Shown here piece by piece: positions 25,151-34,631 of a DNA stretch of 64,000 nucleotides. Below the pieces are notes generated by a model that saw nothing but the letters and a program-made list of their open reading frames with translations, was not told the DNA's origin and did no database searches. Origin of the DNA: Paenibacillus montaniterrae (GTDB lineage: Bacteria > Bacillota > Bacilli > Paenibacillales > Paenibacillaceae); contig NZ_BOSE01000004.1 in the NCBI RefSeq assembly GCF_018403185.1, positions 434,001-498,000 on the forward strand, read 5' to 3'. A program made the translations under genes and the position numbers. Each line of letters starts with the position of its first letter. Position 1 is the first letter of the stretch.

Positions 25151-27673
25151 TCATACGTTCTTCATTAATTGTGGTATCGATGCTGAGCGCAGGTCTCGCG
25201 AAAGCACCCACGACAGCATATAGCCAAATCCAATCAGTCCTAATACTATACTGCATATAAATATCCAGGAGATTGAAATCATAGGACTTTCCATTGCCAG
25301 CAGTAAGGCTCCTGAAAGTGCTATGCTTGTCACGACACCTGTTAAGCTGGCAATAAAGCAAAACCAGCAAATTTGCAATGCTAGCATTCTACGCACCTGG
25401 TTAAACGTCAGGCCCATGCTAAATAAGATCGCAAACTCTTTTCGTCGCTGGTATACGAAGGCCTTCATTGTATAAAAAATACCAATTGCACTTACAAGTA
25501 AGGTAACCGCAACTATCGAATATAGAAAAATAAATCTTTGATTTGCAAATTCTTCCATCGAGCTCAAAGCTTGTTGTTTGTCGCCGAAGCGGACATTGGT
25601 ATAAAACGAGGCATACGCCTCTAATTCTTCAAAGATAGCCTCTCGGCTTTCGTTTTCTATGTAAAGAAGCAGCGTGTTCCATTCTCTTGCCCGACTTCCT
25701 GCAGGTGACGCTTGGTCAGCACCGATGATAGATTGATTTGCATCTACATATGCTATTTTGTCAATACTCATTGAACCAGGTAAGTATCCTTCAACTATGG
25801 CAGCAACTTCAAGATTTCCAAGCTGCTGATCATCATGCTCAGGATCAAGCAAAAGCAATTGGTCACCTACAACAACATCCAGTTCCTTGGCATAATCCTT
25901 TGTTAAAACGACGATATTGGATAAATCCTTAGGTAAAGCGGGCAGAAGTCCTTTACCTGCCAACTGCTGCAAATCGCTTTTTTTATAGTACAGATTTACA
26001 TACCGTTGCTCTTCCTCTACCGCCTTCACATTTATGACCGAAGCCCAGTCATCTTGACTGATTGGTATGACTGTTTTTATACCTTCTATTTGTGACACAT
26101 CTGATGCCGCATGCTCTGGTAAAGCTACTGTAATACTACTGCTGTACAAATGAATGTCCGCAACAAACTCTTCATTCACAATATTAATGTTTGCTTTTTT
26201 GGCAGTATCAAAAACAGTAAAACCAATTACAGGCACGTTAATAGAAATCGCGATTGCCATAATGATTAATACATTTTGCTTAAAATAAAGTGATAAGTAC
26301 TGAAAAGCAATAATTTTCTCTTTTTGTTTTTTTCGGATAATGCTATTTATCTTAAACGAAAGCCAATGATGAAAAATAGTCGGAAGCAGGAGCCATATTC
26401 CGCAGGCAAACATTATGCCTGCAAGTAAATAGAGCAATACAGGGCCTGAAAAAAATAAAATACTAATAATTAGAATAACTGAACCCGATAGCAGCAGCCA
26501 CGAAAAATTCTGAATCGGCTTTGACAACCCTCTTTCCTTTTCTTTCACCATGTTGCGATGTTGAAGTGGTAGCTGAGAGAAACCACGAGCTAACAGAGGC
26601 AACAACAATATAAACAATAACGCCCCATAAATCACCATATAAAATAAAAGCGATCCCCAGTCCATATAAGTCTCAACACTCGAAATAGAAAATATTCGCT
26701 CCAGAAGTGCTGAGCTGGACATGCTAAGCAATGCTGCAATAACGACTCCAACAACACTTCCTATCCCAATAACAGCAGCAAGTTGATACAGTATAATAGA
26801 AAACAGCTGTTTTTTATTAGCACCGTTACTATGTAAAACAATCATTGGCAGTACAATACTTTGCAGCATGAGGTTAAAGTTGCTTAGGACAATAGCAAGA
26901 CTGGCAATTAAGGAGGCAGTTATCACAATGAAAGAAATCGAACGCAAACCCTCGGCATTTTGCTTGGCCAAATCACTCTCTGTGACAAGCTGGTAAGCAA
27001 TCGGCGACTCAATGGTACGTTCCAGTAAACGAACAAGCGAAAGGGGCTCCGAGCTACTGTTAATATCCAGCATTGCCCCTGTAACCTTTCCTTCTAATCC
27101 ACTAACATCCTGCAGCGCAGACAAATTCATATAAACGAGATCAGGGAAAGAGGTCACATTTACATCCTCAATAATTTCTTTAACAAGCCATTTCTTTTGC
27201 TCAATATGAATGAGAGGCAAGGTGACAAATTCTCCTTGCTTAACATCAAGTCTTTGAGCCAAAGTGTTTGTTATAACAACCTCATCACCCGTTAAATCTT
27301 CATTAAAATTGTATCTTACTTTGGCAAGCTCGTCGTTTTGCAGACCTATAAGAAACAGCTGCTCTCCTTCAATTGGATTCATTAATACAAATGAAGCAGT
27401 ATGTATGCCCGAGGTATTCAAAATATGCTGCTGAGCAAGTTGATCAAAATAAGTAAGCTGTCCAAATGAGTCCTTAGGCGGCGTAACGATCATATCTACA
27501 TTTCCAAAAACATCTGTAAGCTGCTGCTTATAAGATCGATCCATATTCATAAGCAATAACGACATTGAAAGTACTAAGGTCATAGCAACTGTTACACTTG
27601 TTATTGAAGCAACCATTCTTGAACGATTGGCAGAAGACAAGCGATAAGCAATACCGAGCACTGACGTTATCAT
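25151..27673 (-). CDS. ABC transporter permease, FtsX/MacB type, 840 residues
   Basis: Permease of an exporter or mechanotransmission ABC system. Two halves each carry an FtsX-like unit. An N-terminal helix (about 20-45) is followed by a long extracellular domain (about 45-245) and three helices. A second core (about 470-840) again has an extracellular domain and ends in three helices, with the SMGLTFNQVRRMLALQ coupling segment. It overlaps the ATPase gene by 4 bp, so the two are translated together. Codons are AT-rich compared with flanking genes. Peptide or antibiotic export and lipoprotein release are both possible; there is no adjacent two-component system to guide the choice. Confidence 0.85.
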   Translation of the reverse strand: MITSVLGIAYRLSSANRSRMVASITSVTVAMTLVLSMSLLLMNMDRSYKQQLTDVFGNVDMIVTPPKDSFGQLTYFDQLAQQHILNTSGIHTASFVLMNPIEGEQLFLIGLQNDELAKVRYNFNEDLTGDEVVITNTLAQRLDVKQGEFVTLPLIHIEQKKWLVKEIIEDVNVTSFPDLVYMNLSALQDVSGLEGKVTGAMLDINSSSEPLSLVRLLERTIESPIAYQLVTESDLAKQNAEGLRSISFIVITASLIASLAIVLSNFNLMLQSIVLPMIVLHSNGANKKQLFSIILYQLAAVIGIGSVVGVVIAALLSMSSSALLERIFSISSVETYMDWGSLLFYMVIYGALLFILLLPLLARGFSQLPLQHRNMVKEKERGLSKPIQNFSWLLLSGSVILIISILFFSGPVLLYLLAGIMFACGIWLLLPTIFHHWLSFKINSIIRKKQKEKIIAFQYLSLYFKQNVLIIMAIAISINVPVIGFTVFDTAKKANINIVNEEFVADIHLYSSSITVALPEHAASDVSQIEGIKTVIPISQDDWASVINVKAVEEEQRYVNLYYKKSDLQQLAGKGLLPALPKDLSNIVVLTKDYAKELDVVVGDQLLLLDPEHDDQQLGNLEVAAIVEGYLPGSMSIDKIAYVDANQSIIGADQASPAGSRAREWNTLLLYIENESREAIFEELEAYASFYTNVRFGDKQQALSSMEEFANQRFIFLYSIVAVTLLVSAIGIFYTMKAFVYQRRKEFAILFSMGLTFNQVRRMLALQICWFCFIASLTGVVTSIALSGALLLAMESPMISISWIFICSIVLGLIGFGYMLSWVLSRDLRSASIPQLMKNV

Positions 27674-28443
27674 GATGGCCTTCCTTTCATGTCATAAAAT
27701 GCAGCTATGATTTCTTCCCTTTTCCGGTCGAGATCCAGTTCCTCTAATAGTTGCAACTCTTCCTTAATCATTCCGTCGTGCATAAATAATATCCTCTCAC
27801 CGTATGCAGCCATCAATGGATCGTGAGTAACCATGATAATGGTCTGTCCAAAGCTTCTCTTAATCTCCACAAGCAATTCCAAAATAGCTTTAGATGTTTC
27901 AAAATCAAGGTTCCCGGTAGGTTCATCAGCCAACAAAATCGTTGGCTCCTTAATTAAAGCCCTGGCTAGGGCAACCCTTTGTTGCTGGCCTCCTGACAGC
28001 TCATAGGGTCTAAAATCACCTCGTTGTTCAAGAGAAACTCGTTTAAGCATTTGTGATGTTCGTTCTTTTATGCTACTGGCATCTTCTCCATCCAGAATAA
28101 GTGGGATTGCTATGTTTTCATTAACTGTCATCGCATCGATTAAATTGAAATCTTGAAATACCACGCCGATTTCTTTTTTACGATATTGAGCTAGCTGCTG
28201 AGCATGTTTAGCATCAAAATGGATTTTTTTATCTCGTAAAAAAAGTGTACCCGAGGATGGTTCAATCATCCCGCCAATTATATTCAGTAGTGTAGTTTTT
28301 CCCGAGCCACTGGTTCCCATAATAACGACGAACTCTCCTGCATCGATTTCAAACTTCGTTTTCTGTAACGCTATTACCTTATTTGAACCTTGCTGGTAAA
28401 CCTTTTCAACATCTCCAAGCCTTAAGATGGTATTGCTGCTCAT
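27670..28443 (-). CDS. ABC transporter ATP-binding protein (LolD/MacB type)
   Basis: Cytosolic ATPase partner of the 840-residue permease. The 257 residues show Walker A GTSGSGKTT, Q-loop VVFQDFNLIDAMTV, signature LSGGQQQRVALARAL, Walker B ILLADEPTGNLD and H-loop MVTHD. The PTGNLD form is typical of the MacB/LolD/FtsE branch. ATG 28443 follows a GGAGCTGAAGG site. Its end overlaps the permease start by 4 bp. Confidence 0.93.
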   Translation of the reverse strand: MSSNTILRLGDVEKVYQQGSNKVIALQKTKFEIDAGEFVVIMGTSGSGKTTLLNIIGGMIEPSSGTLFLRDKKIHFDAKHAQQLAQYRKKEIGVVFQDFNLIDAMTVNENIAIPLILDGEDASSIKERTSQMLKRVSLEQRGDFRPYELSGGQQQRVALARALIKEPTILLADEPTGNLDFETSKAILELLVEIKRSFGQTIIMVTHDPLMAAYGERILFMHDGMIKEELQLLEELDLDRKREEIIAAFYDMKGRPS

Positions 28444-28532
28444 ATCCCTTCAGCTCCTATTCCGAATATGAAATTTTTCCCTAATTATCCATTCTAGAAT
28501 AGTTATCGACCTGATCCTTCCAATCAATTAGC

Positions 28533-28580
28533 AAAGCCTGCTCTGGCATGGACTGCAACGTCCGCTAGAGCAGGCTTTTC
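28533..28580 (-). terminator. terminator of the GHL10-type hydrolase gene
   Basis: AAAGCCTGCTCT/AGAGCAGGCTTT stem with an inner GGAC/GTCC pairing. It lies between the hydrolase stop and the ABC ATPase start. Confidence 0.8.
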
Positions 28581-28608
28581 AACTAATTTATTTCTTCAAG
28601 AGACTTTC

Positions 28609-31491
28609 TTAATGTTCATTCTTTACCTTTTTAACGGCGATCGTTGAGCTTTTGCTTGCTTCACTTTCGACATGCAGACGGGATACAGCTGTGATCGCAT
28701 ACGTGTACGTTTCACCAGCTACAGCAGTTTGATCAATGTATAATTGCATATTTTCAGCTGTAGCTGCGACGGTCGTGAGCAAATGCTCGGTTGTTGCTGT
28801 GCTCGGCGCCTGCTTTCCTGGTGCACGATAGATTGCGTAGTAGCGCGGCTCCTCACCTTTGTTGCCGGCCTTCCACTTTAACTGAACGCCGCTGCTAACA
28901 TTTTTCGTTTGGGCCAACATCGGCTGCTTGGGAGCCTCTCCTCCCAGCCAAGGCATTGCTGGAATAAGTGCTGGCTTGGCGTAGGTTTGTTTGATCGCAT
29001 CCAAAATGCCAAGCGGATTCGCTAGAAAATGATTGGAGCTGAACAAAATGCTGCCTGATACCTGCTTATCCTGATTGTAGCGCAGCTGTGCAGGCAGTTG
29101 ATCTGGATGCTCCCAAAATGTCGTGCCAACCTTATAGGTCGCATGACCAATATAAAGATGAACATCATGGACTTGTGCGTACTGTTCCACCTCGTTCAGC
29201 CACCAGTCTACCAGCACATCGTAAGCAGCCGCATTATAGCCAAAATGCCAATAAATTTGCGGAGCAATATAATCGACCCAGCCCAGCTTAATCCATGTTC
29301 GCGTATCAGCATAAATCGCAGAGTAGCTTTCTAAGCCATTGGTAGCCGAGCCCGTCGGGTCACTTGCTTTGTTCTTCCAAATGCCAAACGGACTAATCCC
29401 GAATTTCACGTATGGCTTGCTCGCCTTGATTGTTTCGTACAAGCCGGATACGACCATATTGACATTGCTGCGGCGCCAATCGGCTAGGCCAAGTGTGCCG
29501 CCGCCTGCCACGTAAGCCTCGTACTGGCTTGCATCATTGAACACTTGAGAAGAAGGATACGGATAAAAATAATCGTCCATATGAATGCCGTCTACATCAT
29601 ACTTCTCTACAATTTCATTGACTGCCTCTAAAATATAGCTGCGCGCTTCCGCTACGCCTGGATTAAAATACAATTTGCCTTCATACTCTACAACCCAGTC
29701 CGGGTGCTGGCGTGCAGGATGTGTTTCCACTAAGGCATCCAGCTGATTGTGCATCGAAATACGGAACGGGTTGATCCAGGCATGGAACTCCATATTTCGC
29801 TTATGAGCTTCCTCAATCATAAAAGCAAGCGGATCATAATGATCGTCCGGCGCAACCCCCTGCTCACCTGTTAGCCAATGCGACCATGGAAAATATTCCG
29901 ATGGGAAAAAGGAATCTGCTGTAGGTCGAACCTGGGCAAATACTGCGTTAATGCCGGCTGCCTGCAGCTCATCAAGCAAAGCAACAAAATCTGCGCGCTG
30001 TGATGCCGGGTTGGTATCGCCCTTGGCTGGCCAGTCAATGTTTTCAACGGTTGAAATCCACGCGCCGCGCAGCTCATGCTTTGGTGCGCTAATCGCATTG
30101 GTCACGACTAAAATTTGCTGAACCGTTTGACCGTTAACTTCAGCACGCACCGTCGTTACTCCTGGCGTAATCGCGGTAATCACTCCTGTCATTGGATCAA
30201 TCGCGGCAATTTGCGGATTGTCAATCGAGAATGTTACACCTTCTGTAATCGGCTTCTCCCCTTCAATGCGATATGTGCCGTAAACTGTCGCTGTAATCGG
30301 CTCACCGCCCACGATTGCCGAGAATACATCCTTAATCGCAATCGAACGAAGTTCTCCTGGCTTTACCTCGAGTTCATAGCTTGTGACAAGCTCAGCACCA
30401 CTATTTGTTGTAAAGCTGGCTGTAATGGTTGCTGTGCCGTAGCTGATGCCGCGCAGCTTGCCGTTTTCAATCCTGACGATTTCCTCATTGCTTGATACAA
30501 TCGATGCTGCTGCTGTGACGTCGACCAGTTCATGCTGATTGAATATCGCATAAACAGCAAGTTCAGTCTCTTCTGAAGGAACTAGTGTGAGCGGCCCCTT
30601 TATCGCAATCGCGCCTGGCTCGACGAGTTCATCTACAACAGTAAGCACATAGCTGGCAGCTCGCCCATTGTATTGGGCAGAAAGCACTGTTTCGCCCGGA
30701 GCAAGCGCTTCCAAATTTCCTTCGCTATTTACCGCTGCAACCTCTGGATTGGAGCTTGATACAATTGCCTGCTGCAATGCGATCACATCCACCTGCTTCG
30801 AGCCATGCTTTGCTGCCAGCAACATAGGTGTGATCGTCTCACCCGCCTGCATTGGCCTTATATCGCTCCACTGCAGCTCCAACAGCTCAGAGTTGCCATA
30901 AATAAGCGAAATCTGATCAAAGTATAAAGTACCGGCAGTCTTGCTGCTTGTTTCCACATAGTAAATATAATTCAGTTTAAAAGGAGCCGCTAAATTAGTT
31001 GGAACATTCGCACTTACATACTGCCATCCATCGATGACAGTCGTCGTTGCAGTAAAGTCAAGCACTGGCTTATTGCCATTGGCGTCCTCAAGCTGGGCTC
31101 TAATCCAATGTCTGTACCCTGCACCATGTACCCAAAACCCAATTTTTGAAGGGGAGCCTTCAATGGTGCGACCAGGGGAGTTGTTAGCGCCATAAAACCT
31201 CAAATATGCCGCTGACGTACCTGATGATCCTGTAAAATCATAATCCAGCTTTGCAGACGAAAGTCCGTGTACAACTGGGGATGGCATGCTCGCCTGTGAA
31301 AGCTGTGCGAAATCCGAAGCCACACTTTTGGTCAAATATACATCAGACATGTCCTCGAAATCCTCAAATACAACATTTGTTGCCGTACTGGAGCTTACTT
31401 CCGCTTCTGCTGCAGCCGCCACTGACGAAAGGCCTGCCGCTACTAACATGCAACTTAACCATACTAGCCAAATACGTTTCACTTGCATCAT
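28609..31491 (-). CDS. secreted multidomain GHL10-type glycosidase
   Basis: Extracellular protein of 960 residues, probably cleaving peptidoglycan-linked or plant glycans; exact activity unknown. Domains in order: signal peptide (VAAGLSSVAAAAEA, cut near 30); a carbohydrate-binding-like beta domain (about 35-205); two or three Big_2 immunoglobulin-like repeats (about 290-465, with ALAPGETVLSAQYNG and ITAITPGVTTVRAEVNG); and a GHL10/DUF187 TIM barrel (about 475-840). The barrel has HELRGAWISTVENIDWPAKG, AQVRPTADSFFPSE, FHAWINPFRIS and VDGIHMDDYFYPYP. A C-terminal fibronectin-III domain (about 865-955) ends the protein. ATG 31491 sits behind GGAGAG. It is monocistronic with its own terminator. 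Confidence 0.88.
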   Translation of the reverse strand: MMQVKRIWLVWLSCMLVAAGLSSVAAAAEAEVSSSTATNVVFEDFEDMSDVYLTKSVASDFAQLSQASMPSPVVHGLSSAKLDYDFTGSSGTSAAYLRFYGANNSPGRTIEGSPSKIGFWVHGAGYRHWIRAQLEDANGNKPVLDFTATTTVIDGWQYVSANVPTNLAAPFKLNYIYYVETSSKTAGTLYFDQISLIYGNSELLELQWSDIRPMQAGETITPMLLAAKHGSKQVDVIALQQAIVSSSNPEVAAVNSEGNLEALAPGETVLSAQYNGRAASYVLTVVDELVEPGAIAIKGPLTLVPSEETELAVYAIFNQHELVDVTAAASIVSSNEEIVRIENGKLRGISYGTATITASFTTNSGAELVTSYELEVKPGELRSIAIKDVFSAIVGGEPITATVYGTYRIEGEKPITEGVTFSIDNPQIAAIDPMTGVITAITPGVTTVRAEVNGQTVQQILVVTNAISAPKHELRGAWISTVENIDWPAKGDTNPASQRADFVALLDELQAAGINAVFAQVRPTADSFFPSEYFPWSHWLTGEQGVAPDDHYDPLAFMIEEAHKRNMEFHAWINPFRISMHNQLDALVETHPARQHPDWVVEYEGKLYFNPGVAEARSYILEAVNEIVEKYDVDGIHMDDYFYPYPSSQVFNDASQYEAYVAGGGTLGLADWRRSNVNMVVSGLYETIKASKPYVKFGISPFGIWKNKASDPTGSATNGLESYSAIYADTRTWIKLGWVDYIAPQIYWHFGYNAAAYDVLVDWWLNEVEQYAQVHDVHLYIGHATYKVGTTFWEHPDQLPAQLRYNQDKQVSGSILFSSNHFLANPLGILDAIKQTYAKPALIPAMPWLGGEAPKQPMLAQTKNVSSGVQLKWKAGNKGEEPRYYAIYRAPGKQAPSTATTEHLLTTVAATAENMQLYIDQTAVAGETYTYAITAVSRLHVESEASKSSTIAVKKVKNEH

Positions 31492-31689
31492 CTTCGCGCT
31501 CTCCTTTATGTAGTTTTTCGTTGAATAACCCTGCAAGCAATTTTTAGATTTTTATTTCGAAATTTTATTTCAAAATAAAATCAATTTGTAAAAGTTTATT
31601 CAACTCACCAATATAGTAAGGGATAGCGCAAACATTTGTAAACTGTTTTCTTGCACAATTTTTCCACAGCTAAACATTTTGCGTGCAGC

Positions 31690-31748
31690 AAAAACGCCTT
31701 CACCTGTCTTGCAATGCCGATTGACATTGTAAAGACGGTTGAAGGCGC
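31690..31748 (-). terminator. terminator-like hairpin downstream of fur
   Basis: CGCCTTCAaCCGTCTTtaCAATG / CATTGcAAGACaGGTGAAGGCG followed by TTTTTGC on the minus strand, about 150 bp after the fur stop. The remaining bases of 31492-31895 show no gene. Confidence 0.75.
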
Positions 31749-31895
31749 ATGTTTACACATTTATGACCTGCATCAGAGCTCGTCATCACCAGCAGTTATT
31801 GCTGCAATTGTTACTCATTTACAGCCAACAAAATAAAGCATACCTTTGGGGCAGCATGCTTCATTCTATTTGCTTCGTTATACGTTACGCTTGAC

Positions 31896-32369
31896 TTATG
31901 CCGAGCCTTTATGCGTTTTACAGTTATCATTAGGGCAGCTTCTAAAATTACCGATAAAATCAAGACGGTGGTCAATAACCTTGAAGCCATATTCCGCTTC
32001 AAGGCGCTGCTCCAGCTCTAGCAGCCAATCATCCTTGATTTCCTCAAGCGCTCCACATGTATGACAAATCAAATGGTGATGCATATGCTCATGATCCTGC
32101 CCACGCAAATCAAAGCGAGCAACGCCATCACCAAAATTCATTTTTGCAACGATTTGTAATTCCGCTAACAGCTCCAATGTCCGATAAACCGTAGCAAGCC
32201 CGATTTCAGGAAATTTCTCTTTAACAAGCATGTATACATCCTCTGCACTGAGATGATCTTCTTCATTCTCAAGCAGTACACGGACAATGATTTCACGCTG
32301 TGTCGTCAATTTATATCCGCTTTCCATCAAGCTGTGTTTTATTTTTTCGATCTCAGCCTGTATATTCAT
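31896..32369 (-). CDS. fur: ferric uptake regulator
   Basis: Iron-dependent repressor of uptake genes. The 157-residue protein has the winged helix with YKLTTQREIIVRVLLENEEDHLSAEDVY and the recognition helix segment GLATVYRTLELL, nearly the B. subtilis Fur sequence, which separates it from PerR and Zur. The dimer domain has HEHMHHHLICHTCGALEEI, with metal ligands and a CxxC pair, and a second Cys pair near the C-terminus (SCPNDNC). ATG 32369 follows GGAGGCG. A palindromic PerR-type box 50 bp upstream suggests PerR control, as in B. subtilis. Probable targets in this window are at 22526 and 56427. Confidence 0.95.
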   Translation of the reverse strand: MNIQAEIEKIKHSLMESGYKLTTQREIIVRVLLENEEDHLSAEDVYMLVKEKFPEIGLATVYRTLELLAELQIVAKMNFGDGVARFDLRGQDHEHMHHHLICHTCGALEEIKDDWLLELEQRLEAEYGFKVIDHRLDFIGNFRSCPNDNCKTHKGSA

Positions 32370-32420
32370 GGTTTCGCCTCCTCAGCCATACAAGGCAAGC
32401 TAATCTAAATATTTCTCAAT

Positions 32421-32435
32421 TTAGAATGATTCTAA
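32421..32435. promoter_or_regulatory. PerR-like box before fur
   Basis: TTAGAATGATTCTAA is a perfect 7-1-7 palindrome and matches TTATAATnATTATAA at 12 of 14 defined positions. It lies about 52 bp before the fur start. Confidence 0.65.
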
Positions 32436-32571
32436 AATAATGGTATGCTATTTTGCCCAATAAAGCAACAATAAAAAAAGAGATGTCAGAAAATATTTGA
32501 ATCCTTTCGACTCAAATGCTCTCTACATCCCATTTTCAGACAAAATATGACGTTTCTTCTTGCAAGCCTGT

Positions 32572-32814
32572 CAGCGCTCCGGAGCAATGCATCCTCCAGT
32601 CGCTTTTTAAAGCGTAATGCTTTTATTTGAATTTTTTAAGGTTGCATTACGATGTTAAAGGCAACACTCTTCGTTTTTCAGCGCTCCGGAGCAAAGCATC
32701 CTCCAGTCGCTTTTTAAATCGTAATGCTTTCTTATTGGAATTTTTATGGTAGCATTACGATGTTAAAGGCGACACTCTTCGTTTTTCGGATGCTTTGCTC
32801 CTCCGCTGGAGCGT
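32572..32814 (+). repeat. second palindromic repeat family, two tandem copies
   Basis: Copy 1 starts at 32572 and copy 2 at 32679 (107-bp step), both with GCGCTCCGGAGCAAWGCATCC. Copy 2 folds over its whole length. The outer arm GGAGCAAAGCATCC pairs with GGATGCTTTGCTCC (32787-32801). The inner arm AAATCGTAATGCT pairs with AGCATTACGAT, with a TCGC/GCGA-type step between. Copy 1 lacks the closing arm. An inverted copy is at 40291-40432 and a truncated one at 5697-5731. Confidence 0.92.
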
Positions 32815-32820
32815 TTTTTG

Positions 32821-33352
32821 AATGCAAGTCCAAGAAGCTTGGACGCTAGTAGAAAATGAGGAGCGCAGCATAGGAACTTGCTACGTGAGCACCGGAATTT
32901 TCGCTAGCGTTCAAGATTCGCCGTCGAATCCGCTACGAAGCTACGCATCGTCATCAAAGTCGGATTTTTGAACTTCCCCTTCCAATAAAGGTTCAAAATG
33001 CTGGGCTTTCAGGACCAAGAAGATGGCACGCTAGTAGAAAACGAGGAGCGCAGCGTAGAGCGTTGCTACGTGAGCACCGCAGTTTTCGCTAGCGTTCAAG
33101 CTTCGCCGTCGAATCCGCTACGAAGCTACGCATCGTCATCAAAGTCGGATTTTTGAACTTCCCCTTCCAATAAAGGTTCAAAAATTCGGCTTTCAGGACC
33201 AAGAAGCTTGGACGCTAGTAGAAAATGAGGAGCGCAGCGTAGGCAAAAAGCTACGTGAGCACCGGAATTTTCGCTAGCGTTCAAGATTCGACGTCGACTA
33301 TGCTACAACGAAGTTACATCGTCATCAAAGTCGGATTTTTGAACTTCCTAAT
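32821..33352 (+). repeat. array 3 of ~185-bp structured repeats (three units)
   Basis: Units at 32821-32983, 32984-33168 and 33169-33352, with a 185-bp period between the second and third. The GAAAAT/ATTTTC pair in units 1 and 3 changes to GAAAAC/GTTTTC in unit 2. Outer arms near the array's end are TTCAAAAATTCGGCTTT/AAAGTCGGATTTTTGAA. Unit 2 is a hybrid: its left arm is ATGGCACG but its right arm CGTTCAAG, so that stem is broken. The last unit runs to the sbp stop codon. Confidence 0.95.
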
Positions 33353-34411
33353 TTAGAGGTTGGCTAATACTTGATACCATATCCCCCTCTTCGAATACAA
33401 CTCCTCGCGCACATAGTCCCAGCCGCCGAGATAGGAAATATCAAACAAGCCTGTTGGAATGACAAATTGATCCTTTGTCTCCTCTGCAACTGTCTCCTCC
33501 ACCGGACGGAAGCCATGCTTTACGAAAATGCGCTGTGCTTCCTCCGACAGTAAAAACTGATAGAACGCTTCGACTACTTCTCGATTGCCATGCTGCTCAA
33601 TATGCTTGTCAACTAGCGCGATTGGATTTTCAATTAGAATCGTATCCTCCGGCACGACAATATCGTACTCCACGCCTTTGGCAATTCTGGCAAGCAGCTC
33701 ATTTTCATAGGTGACAATGACATCGCCTACGCCATATTCAAAGGCAGCCATTGAGGCACGACCGCTTTTATCGAGCGACTCGACATTAGCATGAATTTGT
33801 TTCAAATAGTTTTTCGCGTACTCTGCATCTGGAGCACCAAGCTGCTGCTCCGCTTGCTTGAGCCCAGCGCCATACATCGCGTTAATATCCCACTGTGCTC
33901 CGCCTGATGTTTTCGGGTTCGGATACAGCACCTTAACGCCTTCTTTCGTCAAATCATCCCAGCCTTGGATATTCAACGGATTGCCCTCGCGCGTGCCAAG
34001 CACAACAATCGACCTCGTTAGCATGCCTTGCTTGCCGAGCTGTCGCCAATCATGCGTAATAAAGCCGGCATCGGCAATCATATCAATATCGCCTTCCATT
34101 GCCAAAATCGCAATATCGGCCTCAAAGCCGCCAATAATCGCTCGCGCCTGCGTCCCCGACGCTTCGTACGACTCCTCAATATGAAGCGATTGCCCCGTTT
34201 CGGCAGCCCATTTGCTTTCAAATAACGGCAATAGCTCCTGCAGCGCGTCCTTCGCAACAGAATAAGCGCCAACCACCAAGGTCGCTTCGCCTGCAGCGGC
34301 TTGGTCGCCGCCACCTGCCTCTGAATTGCTGCTGCAGCCAGCCAATGTGCCAGCCACAAGTGTTAGTGCCAATATTGCAATAAAATATTTATTGATGATT
34401 GCTTTGAACAC
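33353..34411 (-). CDS. sbp: sulfate/thiosulfate ABC transporter substrate-binding lipoprotein
   Basis: Lipid-anchored receptor that captures sulfate outside the membrane for CysTWA. The protein has a lipobox LAGC (near residue 25) and family blocks LVVGAYSVAKDAL, EASGTQARAIIGGFEADIAILA, NPKTSGGAQWDINAMYG and GDVIVTYENELL. GTG 34411 is the best start, since AAAGGTGTGGG lies before it. The open frame reaches 34465, but its first 18 codons come from the neighbouring repeat unit. It is the last gene of cysT-cysW-cysA-sbp, separated from cysA by one repeat unit and followed at its stop codon by repeat array 3. Confidence 0.93.
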   Translation of the reverse strand: MFKAIINKYFIAILALTLVAGTLAGCSSNSEAGGGDQAAAGEATLVVGAYSVAKDALQELLPLFESKWAAETGQSLHIEESYEASGTQARAIIGGFEADIAILAMEGDIDMIADAGFITHDWRQLGKQGMLTRSIVVLGTREGNPLNIQGWDDLTKEGVKVLYPNPKTSGGAQWDINAMYGAGLKQAEQQLGAPDAEYAKNYLKQIHANVESLDKSGRASMAAFEYGVGDVIVTYENELLARIAKGVEYDIVVPEDTILIENPIALVDKHIEQHGNREVVEAFYQFLLSEEAQRIFVKHGFRPVEETVAEETKDQFVIPTGLFDISYLGGWDYVREELYSKRGIWYQVLANL

Positions 34412-34422
34412 GTCATCCCACA

Positions 34423-34631
34423 CCTTTTCCAATAAAGGTTCAAATTGCTCGATTTTCAGGACCAAGAAGCTTGGACGCTAGTAGAAAATGAGGAGCGCAG
34501 CGTAGGCAAAAGCTACGTGAGCACAGGAATTTTCGCTAGCGTTCAAGATTCGACGTCGACTATGCTACAACGAAGTTACATCGTCATCAAAGTCGAGCAA
34601 TTTGAACTTCCTTTTCCAATAAAGGTTCAAA
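34423..34631 (+). repeat. single ~187-bp structured repeat between cysA and sbp
   Basis: One unit bordered by a 24-bp direct repeat (34423-34446 and 34610-34633) that begins CCTTTTCCAATAAAGG. The outer arms TTCAAATTGCTCGATTTT/AAAGTCGAGCAATTTGAA are complementary over 18 positions with one G.U and differ from those of other arrays. Inside are CTTGGACGCTAG/CTAGCGTTCAAG, GAAAAT/ATTTTC and CGTAG/CTACG. The right end includes the cysA stop codon. Confidence 0.95.

Noticed and set aside
34412..34465. N-terminal extension of the sulfate-binding protein into the repeat unit
   Set aside because: It would put 18 residues before a lipoprotein signal peptide; the GTG at 34411 has a ribosome binding site.
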